DNA of 64,000 nucleotides from Halorubellus sp034808145 (GCF_034808145.1 NZ_JAXHGM010000007.1:122126-186125), one strand, 5' to 3'; counted from the stretch's first letter, positions 1 to 8,170 are shown. Notes: generated by a model not told the origin, from the letters alone. Numbers and translations are program-made.

Positions 1-1
1 G

Positions 2-397
2 ACCGGCTACGGGACGAGTGGCGGGATGCCCGCCGGGTTCGTCGTCTCGGACACGAAGCCGACACAGGTCAGTGACGAGGACTCCGTCGCGTTCTATCAC
101 GCCGGGGACACGGGACTGATGACGGAGATGCGCGACGTCATCGCGCCGTTCCTCGAACCGGACGTCGCCGCCGTCCCGATCGGCGATCACTTCACGATGG
201 GGCCGTGGCAGGCCGCGGTCGCGGTCGACTGGCTGGACGTCGACCACGCGCTCCCCATCCACTACGACACGTTCCCGCCCATCGAGCAGGACCCCCAGGA
301 CTTCGCGAAGGAGGTGACGGCGACCGGGAGCGACGCCGAGGTGCACGTCCTCGAGGGCGACGAGACGTTCGACCTCAGCGAGAACCGCATGGACTGA
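2..397 (+). CDS. Metal-dependent hydrolase, UPF0173 / MBL fold (5' partial)
   Basis: The gene is already open at the left edge, so only the C-terminal 131 residues are seen. The visible part matches the end of the UPF0173 family of beta-lactamase-fold hydrolases: an FYHAGDTGL segment with an Asp of the metal site, then IGDHFTMGP and the terminal HALPIHYDTFP motif, whose His is a usual metal ligand in this family. The substrate of UPF0173 proteins is not established. It ends in TGA, and about 250 non-coding bases follow before the next gene on the same strand. The family call is fairly safe; the function is not. Confidence 0.85.
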   Translation, partial: TGYGTSGGMPAGFVVSDTKPTQVSDEDSVAFYHAGDTGLMTEMRDVIAPFLEPDVAAVPIGDHFTMGPWQAAVAVDWLDVDHALPIHYDTFPPIEQDPQDFAKEVTATGSDAEVHVLEGDETFDLSENRMD

Positions 398-644
398 CCG
401 CGAGCCCACGACCACGGACTACCGACCGCCGACCACCGACCGCCACGTCGCACCGGTTCCCGGGCCTCGTCGACGCGCGGAACCCACCTCTCTCGGGCCG
501 GCTCTCGCGGGGGCACGCCACCGCGTTCTCACGCCAACGGAGTCCCACGAGAACGCGTCCCCACGGGAGCGCGTGGCGAAGCCCTCCGGCGACGAAACGC
601 TTAATTACTGGGGACCATTGAGAAGGTGAAAACGGTGATTCTCT

Positions 645-1232
645 ATGGAACTACATGTCGACGATACGGCGGCCCAGAACGAAGCGATAAGCACCCACAC
701 CGGTCGGTCCTTCCGGCCGCTGGACCCGGCACCCGAACAGATCGCGCTCGCCGACCTCGCGCACGGGCTGTCTAACGTCTGCCGCGGCGCGGGCCAGACC
801 GCGTTCTTCTACAGCGTCGCCCTGCACTCCATCCACGTGACCGAGGAGCTGAAGCGCGCCGGCGAGAGCGAGCGGGTCCAGTTCTACGGGCTCCTGCACG
901 ACGCCGCGGAGGCGTACGTCACGGACGTCCCCAGCCCCCTCAAACGCCACCTGCCGGGGTACCGCGAGATCGAGGACGACATCCAGGCCGCGGTCTGGGC
1001 GGCGTTCGACGTTGCCCCGCCCAGCGACGAGCAGTACCGCGCCGTCAAGCGCGCCGACCGCGCGCTCGGCCAGTACGAACTCCCCGAGCTCTTCCCCCAG
1101 CAGACCTGGGAGGGCGAACGCCCCGACCTCGACTACGACCTCCGCGCAGACGCCCGGTTCGACGTCCCGCGACGGTTCGAGGCGATGGCCGGCGACCTCG
1201 CCGACCGCGTCGGCGCGAACATTCCGAACTGA
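645..1232 (+). CDS. HD-domain phosphohydrolase (YfbR-like)
   Basis: A 195-residue soluble protein of the HD superfamily, resembling YfbR-type 5'-nucleotidases and phage HD hydrolases. The HD motif is visible as LLHDAAEAYVTDVPSPLK near residues 85-102, with an upstream His (ALHSIHV) and a late Asp in a DRALGQYE helix as likely further metal ligands. An A/T-rich cttaatta element at about 600-607 lies 40 bases before the ATG, giving a short leader. Nucleotide phosphohydrolysis is inferred from the family; the exact substrate cannot be read from sequence. It stands alone, with an AT-richer spacer downstream. Confidence 0.82.
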   Translation: MELHVDDTAAQNEAISTHTGRSFRPLDPAPEQIALADLAHGLSNVCRGAGQTAFFYSVALHSIHVTEELKRAGESERVQFYGLLHDAAEAYVTDVPSPLKRHLPGYREIEDDIQAAVWAAFDVAPPSDEQYRAVKRADRALGQYELPELFPQQTWEGERPDLDYDLRADARFDVPRRFEAMAGDLADRVGANIPN

Positions 1233-1433
1233 GCGACGCTTTCGGCGTTCCCGTGAGGCGCAGTCGAACTGCTGGCGAGGACGCCACCGACGTCGACCGT
1301 CCTGCACCTAACTTCCTCGTGGACCGGCGTTCCGGTGACGACGAGTCCCGGTCTACCCAGAGATTCCCCGCCTGCATTGTGTGTCAATAAAACGTTAGAT
1401 ATCGGGGCGCTCCTCGGGTTCGGACTCAAGTAC

Positions 1434-1442
1434 AGTTATAAC
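1434..1442 (+). promoter_or_regulatory. TATA box of the 61-aa membrane protein gene
   Basis: An agttataac element centred 27 bases before the ATG at 1465. This is the usual spacing for a leaderless haloarchaeal transcript, so it supports that ATG as the real start. Confidence 0.6.
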
Positions 1443-1464
1443 AGATAGTTGTAGTGATTCCGGT

Positions 1465-1650
1465 ATGGAAACAGAGCCGTCTCCAGAGCTGAATTCGCAC
1501 CTCCGGGCGATTCGAACTGCGATCGTCGGTGTAGCGCTGGGAGTGGTTACTGCTGCCCTTATCGTTCATAATGAACCCTTGGCATTCCCGCTGCTCATCA
1601 TGACGTGTCTTGTTTCGGGGTACGCGTTCGTCCCGACTCTCCGGGCCTGA
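1465..1650 (+). CDS. Small membrane protein, unknown function
   Basis: A 61-residue protein I do not recognise. It has an acidic N-terminus followed by two hydrophobic segments (about residues 18-35 and 39-56), so it probably spans the membrane twice. Codon use is unlike its neighbours: GTT, ACT, GCT, CTT, CAT and AAT all appear, whereas surrounding genes almost always end codons in G or C. The flanking spacer is also AT-richer. That suggests recent acquisition or relaxed selection. A well-placed TATA box argues that it is expressed. No homolog or partner can be named from sequence alone. Confidence 0.55.
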   Translation: METEPSPELNSHLRAIRTAIVGVALGVVTAALIVHNEPLAFPLLIMTCLVSGYAFVPTLRA

Positions 1651-1698
1651 ACTGCCCGATGTCGAGGATTCACCCTCCCAATGTGAGCGTAGACGCCG

Positions 1699-2037
1699 TC
1701 ACTTCGTCGCGTCCGCGACCCAGTCGCCGTAGGCGTCGAGCAGCCCGCTCTCGTCGAACCGCTCGATGCACGGGACGTCGTAGGGGTGGAGTTCCGCGAC
1801 GCGCGCTTCGAGGTCGTCGTAGCGGTCGTCGGTGGTCTTCGCGAGCAGGACCACCTCGTCGTCGCGCTGGATGGCGTCCGCGCCGTCGGCGGCGCCCTCG
1901 TCGGCGTCGGTCCAGCGGTACGTGGAGCGGCACTTCAACTGGTTCACGCACGCGGCGAGGCGCTCCTCGACGAGTGCGGTCGCGAGGTCGGCGGCGGCGT
2001 CGGGCGGTGCGGTGACGAACGCGGTCGGCATCGTCAC
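1699..2037 (-). CDS. cutA: Divalent-cation tolerance protein CutA
   Basis: A 112-residue CutA1 protein, the normal family length. The family hallmarks are visible: the N-terminal AFVTAPPDAAADLATALVEE beta-alpha unit, ERLAACVNQL with the conserved ACVN, a STYRWTD segment (usual S.Y.W pattern), then ELHPYDVPCIERF. CutA forms very stable trimers; bacterial CutA was linked to copper tolerance, but its biochemical role remains unclear. One haloarchaeal feature is an acidic insertion (DADEGAADGADA) between the YRW and DDEVVLLAKTT strands. The next minus-strand gene upstream is a small HEWD protein, about 40 bases away, so the two may be cotranscribed. Confidence 0.9.
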   Translation of the reverse strand: MTMPTAFVTAPPDAAADLATALVEERLAACVNQLKCRSTYRWTDADEGAADGADAIQRDDEVVLLAKTTDDRYDDLEARVAELHPYDVPCIERFDESGLLDAYGDWVADATK

Positions 2038-2077
2038 GCGAGCACCTGCCGGGCGGGACGTTCGCTCGCGTGCATCG

Positions 2078-2254
2078 CTACTCGATGGGGCGGAACGACC
2101 CGTCGATGTCCCACTCGTGCACGCAGTGAACGTCGCCGACAGCGCTCGCGTCCTCGCGGTCGGGGACGCGCCACGTGTCGTGGTCGTCGTCCCATACCTC
2201 GCGTCGCCCGCAGCGCTCGCACTCGCGTTCGTCGGGTTTCCGTAGGTCGGCCAT
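2078..2254 (-). CDS. Small HEWD-family zinc-binding-like protein
   Basis: A 58-residue ORF below the usual gene-caller size. It has one CERCG motif near the N-terminus and a second Cys-His pair (VHCVHEWDIDG) near the end, giving a Cys2-CysHis set that could hold one zinc. The HEWDI(N/D)G motif with a Phe-Arg-Pro tail is typical of a small haloarchaeal family named for it. The function is unknown; haloarchaea carry many such mini zinc-finger proteins. It starts 40 bases before cutA on the same strand. The protein-like composition of both halves and the conserved motif make this a real gene despite its size. Confidence 0.75.
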   Translation of the reverse strand: MADLRKPDERECERCGRREVWDDDHDTWRVPDREDASAVGDVHCVHEWDIDGSFRPIE

Positions 2255-2490
2255 GCGTCGTCGTCGTCGCCGCGTGAACTTGAACGTTCACCGTCGCGGC
2301 GAATCTCGTCGAGCGACGCGGCCGGTCCGGGCCGTTCGACGCTCCGGCCGCGGCCGGTTTCGTTCCGAGCGTGGCCGTCCGACGACGGGTCGCGGGTCGT
2401 GCGGTCGCCGACCGGGGAAACGCTGATGTTGGAACGGAGACACGTTCTGCGTATGGGCAGTCACTGGTCCCCTCTGGAGGTGTCGCACTG

Positions 2491-2685
2491 ATGCCCGGTG
2501 CAGGCCGGTCGAACTCCCGCACGATGCGGGTCGTCGGTGCGCTCGTCGCCATCGTCGCCGTCCTCGGCGGCGCGTTCGGCGACTGGAGCTTCGACGGCCT
2601 CGCCGACGGCCCCCTCCCGGTCGTCATCGGCGTCGTCGCGGCCGCGCTCGCGCTCGGCGCGACGTGGTACGCGAGAACCGACTGA
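2491..2685 (+). CDS. Small two-helix membrane protein
   Basis: A 64-residue protein with two hydrophobic segments (about residues 12-28 and 42-59) separated by a short GDWSFDGLADG loop. I do not recognise the family, although small proteins of this plan are common in haloarchaea. I chose the ATG at 2491 because a GGAGG sequence lies about 12 bases upstream and the more upstream in-frame Met begins a low-complexity, Arg-rich stretch unlikely to be translated. It is convergent with pckA, whose stop lies about 90 bases away. Confidence 0.6.
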   Translation: MPGAGRSNSRTMRVVGALVAIVAVLGGAFGDWSFDGLADGPLPVVIGVVAAALALGATWYARTD

Positions 2686-2772
2686 GCGAGCGCGTCGACG
2701 CCCGGAACGGTCCGAACGCGAACGCGAGTAACCGCCCGTCTGTCCGGGCGCGAGCAACTGTCCGCCTTCGGC

Positions 2773-4311
2773 TCAGTAGACGGCGTCGAGGACGTCGTCG
2801 TCGAGCTCGGGGAACCCGGCGAGGTACTCGCGGCGCTCCTCGCGCAACTCGGCGGCCGCGGCGTCGTAGTCGTCGACGTGGTCGGGAACGCAGAACTCGT
2901 CAACGTCGATACCGGGAACGCGACTGGGGACGGTCATGCCCGTGCGGTCGTCGCGCTCCCAGTCGACGCTCCCGCGCGCGAGCTCGCGGAGGATGGTGAC
3001 GGACTCGCGGACGCCGACGTCCTGCGGGTCCTCGGTCGTCCCGACGCAGCCCGTGTTGAGGACGTAGCACTCGACGTCGAGGTCGCGAACGAGCTCGCGG
3101 AACCGGTTCCCCTCCTCGCCCTCGCTCCCCATGATGAACGGGTTCGTGCCGACGACGCGGATCGCCTCGCCCGCGGCGTCCGGGTCGCCCGCGCTCGTCT
3201 GGATGGACTCGCCGAGCATGAACGCGACCGCGGCCTCGGTCTCGTCGAGCTTCGCGACCGGCGGCATCAGCGGGTTGCGGGTGATGAAGAACACCTGGTC
3301 GACGCCCTCGAGGTCGACGTCGTCCGCGGCGCTGTCGAGGTGCTCGCGCTGGACGACCGCCCGCGAGTTCGTCCCGTACCGGTCCTCGTCGAAGTGCACG
3401 GTGCCGTCGTCGTCCACCGCGACGTTCTCGAGGACCGCGGACTCGTGGGTCGCGGCGTCGTACAGCGCCTCCTGTTCGTCGCGGTCCAGCCCGATGGTCT
3501 TGATGTAGAGACCGGCGCCTTCGCTACCCGCGACCTCGCCGTCGGGCGTGAGCGCGCACACGTCGTCCTGGAGCATCGTCGCGGACTCGCCGTCGCCCTC
3601 GTCGAGCCAGAGACCGTGCGCGGTCAGCGTCGACTTCCCGGTCGCGGACAGCCCGAGGAACACCTGTCCCTTCGTCTGGAGGTCGCCCGCGTCGTCGCGG
3701 ACGGTCACGCGCTTCGAGCCGGCGTGCAGGCCGAGCCCTCCCTTCCGCTTGGCTTCGAGCATGAACAGCCGGAGGAAGCTCTTCTTCGCCTCGCCCGTGT
3801 AGTCGCTGCCGACGACCGCGGTCACGCCCTCCTCGGCGAGCACGCGGATGGCGACCTCGTCGGCGTCGGGCACCTGCACCGTCACGTAGTCCGGCTCGAC
3901 GGGCTCGCCCCCGGTGTCGACGGGCTCGAAGAGCTTCGCCCACGCGAGCGCGATCCGGCCGTACTCGCGGGGCACGAACAGCCGACAGACCGACGACGCG
4001 TCCTCGTGGCGACCCATCCGGCGGTCGAGGCACACCCACTCGCCGTCACCGATGCGGTCGACGGCGTCCGCGACGACGCGGTAGTCCTCGGCCGCGAACT
4101 CGTCGTCGACGGTGGTCTTCGTCCGGTCGGCGCTCCGCGACCGGTACTCGCTCACGTAGCTCGGCGAGCCGTACTCCGTCGTCGTCTCGAGGTGGGAGGA
4201 GGCCTCGCGGAGCGCGTCGAGCGACGGGTTGTACGTCACGTTCGACGCCGACCGCGGGTCCGGTAGGTCCGACCGTCGTGTGACGGTCGCAGGTATCCCC
4301 ATGTCTGACAT
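2773..4311 (-). CDS. pckA: Phosphoenolpyruvate carboxykinase (ATP)
   Basis: A 512-residue ATP-dependent PEP carboxykinase, which converts oxaloacetate and ATP to PEP, CO2 and ADP at the entry to gluconeogenesis. The kinase-1a P-loop is visible as GLSATGKSTL at about residues 220-229. The upstream YTGEAKKS segment (171-178) carries the Lys of the substrate site, and LQDDVCAL supplies the kinase-2 Asp pair. RNPLMPPVAK and a late GGTG-like region complete the fold. The length is normal. The start fits a TATA box at 4339-4347, which would put transcription about 8 bases before the ATG; a second Met three codons later cannot be excluded. It stands alone, as expected for a regulated metabolic gene. 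Confidence 0.95.
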   Translation of the reverse strand: MSDMGIPATVTRRSDLPDPRSASNVTYNPSLDALREASSHLETTTEYGSPSYVSEYRSRSADRTKTTVDDEFAAEDYRVVADAVDRIGDGEWVCLDRRMGRHEDASSVCRLFVPREYGRIALAWAKLFEPVDTGGEPVEPDYVTVQVPDADEVAIRVLAEEGVTAVVGSDYTGEAKKSFLRLFMLEAKRKGGLGLHAGSKRVTVRDDAGDLQTKGQVFLGLSATGKSTLTAHGLWLDEGDGESATMLQDDVCALTPDGEVAGSEGAGLYIKTIGLDRDEQEALYDAATHESAVLENVAVDDDGTVHFDEDRYGTNSRAVVQREHLDSAADDVDLEGVDQVFFITRNPLMPPVAKLDETEAAVAFMLGESIQTSAGDPDAAGEAIRVVGTNPFIMGSEGEEGNRFRELVRDLDVECYVLNTGCVGTTEDPQDVGVRESVTILRELARGSVDWERDDRTGMTVPSRVPGIDVDEFCVPDHVDDYDAAAAELREERREYLAGFPELDDDVLDAVY

Positions 4312-4338
4312 CGTGATTGATTAGATTGCGTAACGCTG

Positions 4339-4347
4339 TATAAATAT
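4339..4347 (-). promoter_or_regulatory. TATA box of pckA
   Basis: On the transcribed strand this reads ATATTTATA, about 28-36 bases before the pckA ATG at 4311. It sits in a locally AT-rich island between divergent genes and is one of the clearest TATA elements in the window. Confidence 0.7.
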
Positions 4348-4489
4348 GCTGGAAGTATTCGGCGAGTAGGCGGTGGCTTCGCGCCCGAATCGACGACGGA
4401 TTCGCGCCACGCCCTCCCACGGTCCGAATCGGGCGAGGAGGACGTCAGCGACCGTCACCTGTAAGTCACGGCTCCGCGTGGGTCAGCGC

Positions 4490-4867
4490 ATGATTAAGCT
4501 GGTGAACATGCTCGTCCGCGCGGACGACCTGACCCACGAGGAGTTCGTCGAGTACTGGTACGAGGAGCACGTCCCGCTCGCCGAGGACCTGCCGCACGCG
4601 AAGAAGTACGCGACGAGCGTCGCCACTGACCCCGAGCGCAGCGCGTACGACGGCGTCGTCGAACTGTACTTCGAGGACATGGGCGACCTGCAGGCGGCGT
4701 TCGAGTCGGACGTCGGCCGCGAGGTCCAGGCGGACCTCGAGCACTTCGCGAAACCCGACGAAGGGCCGACGCTGTACGTCGAGGAGACGGTGCAGTTCGA
4801 CGAGACCGCCGACGCGGCGGCAAGCGATTCGGACGCGGCGGCCGACTCCGGAGGCGACGCGGCATGA
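4490..4867 (+). CDS. EthD-domain (dimeric alpha-beta barrel) protein
   Basis: A 125-residue protein with an EthD-type ferredoxin-like fold over residues 1-105 and an Ala/Asp-rich acidic tail. The family pattern is visible: MIKLVNMLVRADDLTHEEFVEYW, then EEHVPLAEDLP and a VVELYFEDMGDLQAAF helix. EthD proteins are small dimers, often beside oxidative or degradative enzymes, and the biochemical role is usually unknown. Its TGA overlaps the ATG of the next gene (ATGA at 4864-4867), so it is translationally coupled to a thiamine-diphosphate enzyme and probably works with it. The ATG at 4490 was chosen because upstream in-frame sequence is not protein-like. Confidence 0.8.
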   Translation: MIKLVNMLVRADDLTHEEFVEYWYEEHVPLAEDLPHAKKYATSVATDPERSAYDGVVELYFEDMGDLQAAFESDVGREVQADLEHFAKPDEGPTLYVEETVQFDETADAAASDSDAAADSGGDAA

Positions 4868-6564
4868 ACACGGCCGAACGCGTCGTCGAGACCCTGGACG
4901 CGCTCGACGTCGAGTACGTCTTCGGGTACCCGGGCGGTCGCGTCATCGAACTGTTCGAGACCATCGCGCACGGCGACAGCGACGTCACGGTCGTCCGGCC
5001 GCGCGACGAGCGCGAGGCGAGCCAGATGGCCGAAGCGTACGGGCGGATGACGAGTACGCCCGCCGTACTCGCCGGACAGGGCCCCTGGATCGGGAGTCTC
5101 GGGAACATGGGGCAGATGGAGGCGCGACTGGCGTCGTCGCCGCTCGTGACGCTCACCGAAGCGAGCGAGCGCGGGGACTACTCGACGCTCGCGCCCTACC
5201 AGCAGTCCCGCGGCGACTACGGCGGGCTGTCGCTGCCGAAGATCCTCGACGGCGTGACGAAGGAGTGGTGGTTCCCGCGCACGAGCACGGAGACGGTCCG
5301 GTCGGTCCAGCTCGCGTTCAAGCACGCGACCGCCGGCCGGCCCGGTCCCACCGCGGTCATCCTCGACGGTGACGCGGTGAGCGACGAGTTCCCCGAGGAC
5401 GCGACCCCGTCGGTGTGGGACGACGAGCGCCAGGTCCGGAACTGGCAGAGCCAGCCGACCGACCGCGACGTCGCGACCGCGGTCGAGCACCTCGAAGCCG
5501 CCGACCGGCCCGTGATAATCGCGGGGAACGGCGTCCACGCCGCTGGTGCGTACGCGGAACTGGAGGCGGTCGCGGACGCGTACGATGCCGTCGTCGCGAC
5601 CTCCTATCTCGGGAAGTCCACCATCCCCGAGACGGACGAGCGCGCGGCGGGCGTCATCGGGTCGTTCGGCCACGAGGGCGCGAACCAGGTCGTCTCGGAG
5701 GCCGACACGCTCCTCGTCGTCGGCTGCCGCATGAACCCGATGGACACGAACTGGCAGGCGGCGTCGTTCATCCGCCCGGACGAGCAGACCATCATCCACG
5801 CGGACATCGACACGCGGAACGCCGGCTGGGTGTACCCCGCGGACGTCGGCCTCATCGGTGACGCCGCGGAGACGCTCCGCGCGCTCGCCGCGACCGGCGA
5901 CGGCGAGAGCGGCGACGACGGCGACTGGGCGCTCGACCGCGCCGCGGAAGCGCGCGACGACTTCGCCGTGGAGAAATGCGAGAGCGACGCCGTCCCCATC
6001 AAACCCCACCGGGCGTGCAAGGCCATCGAGTCCGTCGTCGACGAGAACACGGTCGTCACCGCGGACTCCGGGAACAACCGGTTCTGGCTGCTGAACTACC
6101 TTCAGACCGACTCGACGGGGTCGTACTACGGCTCCGGTGGCGTCGGCGGCATGGGATGGGCTCAGCCCGCCGCGGTCACCGCCGCACTCCTCGGGAAGGA
6201 CGCCATCGCGGTCGCGGGCGACGGCGGGTTCACGATGACGATGACCGCCGTCGAGACCGCGGTCGACCACGACGTCGCGCCGACGTTCGTCGTCCTGAAC
6301 GACACGAGCCTCGGGATGGTCCGCCAGATGGACGAGGACATCGCTGGCGTCGAGTTCCACGACACCGACTTCGTCAAGATGGCCGAGGGGATGGGCGGCC
6401 GCGGCGTCCGCGTCACCGACCCGGACGACCTCGTGCCCGCGCTCGAGAACGCGAAGGGCGCGAGCAAGCCGACGGTCGTCGACGTCCGCATCGACCGCGA
6501 CGAGGACATGGCCGACCAGCTCGCCTCGTCGTTCTACGACGAGGTCGGTGGCCTGCACGAGTAA
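4864..6564 (+). CDS. Thiamine-diphosphate-dependent enzyme (acetolactate-synthase-like)
   Basis: A 566-residue ThDP enzyme of the acetolactate synthase / benzoylformate decarboxylase superfamily. It has an N-terminal Pyr domain (VFGYPGGRVIELFE; catalytic-type Glu within RDEREASQMAEAYG), a central domain (about 190-330), and a C-terminal PP domain with the Mg/ThDP motif GDGGF followed by VVLNDTSLGMVRQ. It is not the biosynthetic IlvB, which lies near 60 kb with its small subunit. No regulatory subunit is adjacent; instead it sits between an EthD protein (ATGA overlap) and a small membrane protein. The reaction cannot be told: a 2-oxoacid decarboxylase, a carboligase or a sulfoacetaldehyde-type enzyme are all possible. 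Codons 449-462 are duplicated downstream at 6950-6991. Confidence 0.85.
   Translation: MNTAERVVETLDALDVEYVFGYPGGRVIELFETIAHGDSDVTVVRPRDEREASQMAEAYGRMTSTPAVLAGQGPWIGSLGNMGQMEARLASSPLVTLTEASERGDYSTLAPYQQSRGDYGGLSLPKILDGVTKEWWFPRTSTETVRSVQLAFKHATAGRPGPTAVILDGDAVSDEFPEDATPSVWDDERQVRNWQSQPTDRDVATAVEHLEAADRPVIIAGNGVHAAGAYAELEAVADAYDAVVATSYLGKSTIPETDERAAGVIGSFGHEGANQVVSEADTLLVVGCRMNPMDTNWQAASFIRPDEQTIIHADIDTRNAGWVYPADVGLIGDAAETLRALAATGDGESGDDGDWALDRAAEARDDFAVEKCESDAVPIKPHRACKAIESVVDENTVVTADSGNNRFWLLNYLQTDSTGSYYGSGGVGGMGWAQPAAVTAALLGKDAIAVAGDGGFTMTMTAVETAVDHDVAPTFVVLNDTSLGMVRQMDEDIAGVEFHDTDFVKMAEGMGGRGVRVTDPDDLVPALENAKGASKPTVVDVRIDRDEDMADQLASSFYDEVGGLHE
6208..6249 (+). repeat. 42-bp exact direct repeat, copy 1 (inside the ThDP enzyme gene)
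   Basis: Codons 449-462 of the ThDP enzyme gene, encoding AVAGDGGFTMTMTA with the cofactor-binding GDG motif. The same 42 bases occur without mismatch at 6950-6991, in non-coding DNA 742 bases downstream. Confidence 0.95.
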
Positions 6565-6567
6565 CGC

Positions 6568-6912
6568 GTGGCTCGCGACGGGTCCTCGCGACTCCACGCG
6601 ACCCTCCACTCCGTCCGGCGGTCGGTCGACACGTCGGCGCTCCTCGACGTCCTCGTCGCCGCGTTCGCGCTCGGCGTCGCCGACCGCGGCTTCCTGCTCG
6701 CCGCCGCGACCGCACACGACGGTGCGACCGGCTACGTCTCGGCCTCCGCCGCGCAGGACTACGCCGGCTGGGGCGTCGCCGCACAGCTACGCGTCCTCCT
6801 CAGACCCGACGCACACGCCTGGTTCGGCGTCCTGTCCGTCATCCTCGCGTTCTGGCCGTTCGTCGCCGGGTCCGTCGTCGGGTACGCCGCCCGGTACGCG
6901 AGCGGGTCGTGA
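6568..6912 (+). CDS. Membrane protein of the ThDP-enzyme operon
   Basis: A 114-residue protein starting with GTG three bases after the stop of the ThDP enzyme, so probably translated by coupling. Hydrophobic segments near residues 24-45 and 84-106 predict two to three membrane helices, with an amphipathic stretch between. I do not recognise it. The tight spacing suggests it is the third member of the EthD / ThDP operon, perhaps a membrane anchor or a transport component, but that is inference from position only. Its stop is followed by a short spacer containing the 42-bp repeat. Confidence 0.55.
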   Translation: MARDGSSRLHATLHSVRRSVDTSALLDVLVAAFALGVADRGFLLAAATAHDGATGYVSASAAQDYAGWGVAAQLRVLLRPDAHAWFGVLSVILAFWPFVAGSVVGYAARYASGS

Positions 6913-6949
6913 TTCGGTACCACGTCGAGCGACCGACGCGCGATATCAG

Positions 6950-6991
6950 GCGGTCGCGGGCGACGGCGGGTTCACGATGACGATGACCGCC
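6950..6991 (+). repeat. 42-bp exact direct repeat, copy 2 (intergenic)
   Basis: A perfect copy of 6208-6249, located between the small membrane protein and the convergent methyltransferase. The flanks do not match those of copy 1, so only this exact segment was copied. It is not in a gene and has no start or stop logic of its own. Confidence 0.95.
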
Positions 6992-7044
6992 ATTTCGTCC
7001 CTGTCAGGGCAGCGTTCGCACTGGGTGGAACTCCCTCGTTCCGG

Positions 7045-7793
7045 CTAGCAGTCGGCCCGAAAGCACAGGGAGCCTGCGGGATACCCCTCGCCTGCGTTCC
7101 CGTCACCGCCGTCGCGGTCGGCGGTCGGTTCGACGAGCTCCCGGAGTTCGAACCCGGCGTTGAGCAGCGGAGAAACGACGGCCTCGAACGACGCCGGTAG
7201 TACGTGCCTCGGTTGGCGCTGGGGCCGTCGCCGTAGACGACGTCGAAGCGTTCCGTGTCGCCGTAGGTCGGCTGGTCGGCGTACGAGTGGACCGTCGTTT
7301 CGGGGTCGCTCGGTTCGGGCTGGTGTTCGTTCCGGACGACGCAGAAGTCGTACGCGGGGTTGTGCGTGGAGACGACGAGCGTCCCGCCGTCGTCGAGGAC
7401 GCGCGAGAACGCTTCGTAGGCCGCAGTCAGGTCTTCGACGTGGGAGAGGACGTGCTGGCAGAGGACGACGTCGACGCTGTCGTCGTCCAGCCAGTCGAGC
7501 GAATCCGTGACGTCGTCGCGTCTGAACGCCGCATCGGGGACTCGGTCGCGCGCCTCCTCGAGCATCTTCTCGCTCACGTCGACTCCGACGACGTCCGCGC
7601 CCGCGTCGACGAGCCGTTCGGAGTAGACGCCGGACCCACAGCCAGCGTCGAGGATGCGCTCGCCCGCCACGTCCGGCAGCATCGATTCGAGCGTCGACCA
7701 GAGGACGTCCTCGCGCGCTCCCATGTCGACGATCTCGTCCCACTTGTCGGCGATGGCGTCGTAGTGCTCGCTGATCTGCGGCTGGTCGCTCAT
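7045..7793 (-). pseudogene. SAM-dependent methyltransferase with an internal frameshift
   Basis: A class I methyltransferase of the methyltransf_11 type in two frames. The N-terminal part, starting with MSDQPQISEHYD at 7793, contains the SAM motif ILDAGCGSGVYSERL and the downstream VDVVLCQHVLSHVED. The frame then runs into non-homologous sequence after GTYYR. The expected C-terminus (ASFEAVVSPLLNAGFELREL, ending in CFRADC) continues in the next frame to a stop at 7045. One missing base in a G run near 7192-7198 explains the break. This may be a true pseudogene, phase variation or a sequence error. A TATA element (7819-7826) and a GGAGGG sequence before the ATG suggest the promoter is intact. 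The likely role, methylation of a small molecule, is unproven. Confidence 0.75.
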
Positions 7794-7879
7794 GCAGGCC
7801 CTCCGCCGAAGACTTCTATAAAGGCTGGGACGGTGAAGCATTCGGTGACGCAAGCACGTTCGACGCGTCATCGCACTGC

Positions 7880-8170
7880 TCAGAACGGCAGGAGCGACCG
7901 GACCATCCAGTACGGCCCTTCGAGCTGGTTCTTGAAGGCGCCGACGACTGTCGTTCGCGGTGCGCTCGCGGGGTCGAGCGCGTTCGCGTCGGCGGCGTCG
8001 ACGCGCACCACCTCGCCGGTGACCTCGCGGCGACCGTCGGCGTCGGTGACGCGCAGGCAGACGAGCGCGTCATCGGGGGTGCCGACGACGCGGTAGACGC
8101 CTCGCGGGGCGGGTCCGTCCGCTGGCGATTCGACGAACTCGCCCACCTGAACGGCGTTCGAGTCGACCAT
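7880..8170 (-). CDS. Conserved haloarchaeal-type hypothetical protein
   Basis: A 96-residue acidic soluble protein I cannot assign. It begins VDSNAVQVGEFVESP and contains RGVYRVVGTPDDALVCLRVTDADGRR, a beta-rich pattern that could be a small barrel, and ends PYWMVRSLLPF. Composition and codon use match neighbouring genes, so it is likely real. Its start is about 100 bases from the divergent epimerase gene. No motif points to a function. Confidence 0.6.
   Translation of the reverse strand: MVDSNAVQVGEFVESPADGPAPRGVYRVVGTPDDALVCLRVTDADGRREVTGEVVRVDAADANALDPASAPRTTVVGAFKNQLEGPYWMVRSLLPF

Noticed and set aside
2273..2290. GTGAAC-TTGAAC-GTTCAC hairpin upstream of the HEWD gene
   Set aside because: A 6-bp stem is expected by chance at this G+C content and no second copy was noticed.
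4483..6717. A long antisense frame opposite the ThDP enzyme
   Set aside because: No stop codons arise there because of codon bias; the composition has no domain pattern, and the plus strand has a clear enzyme.
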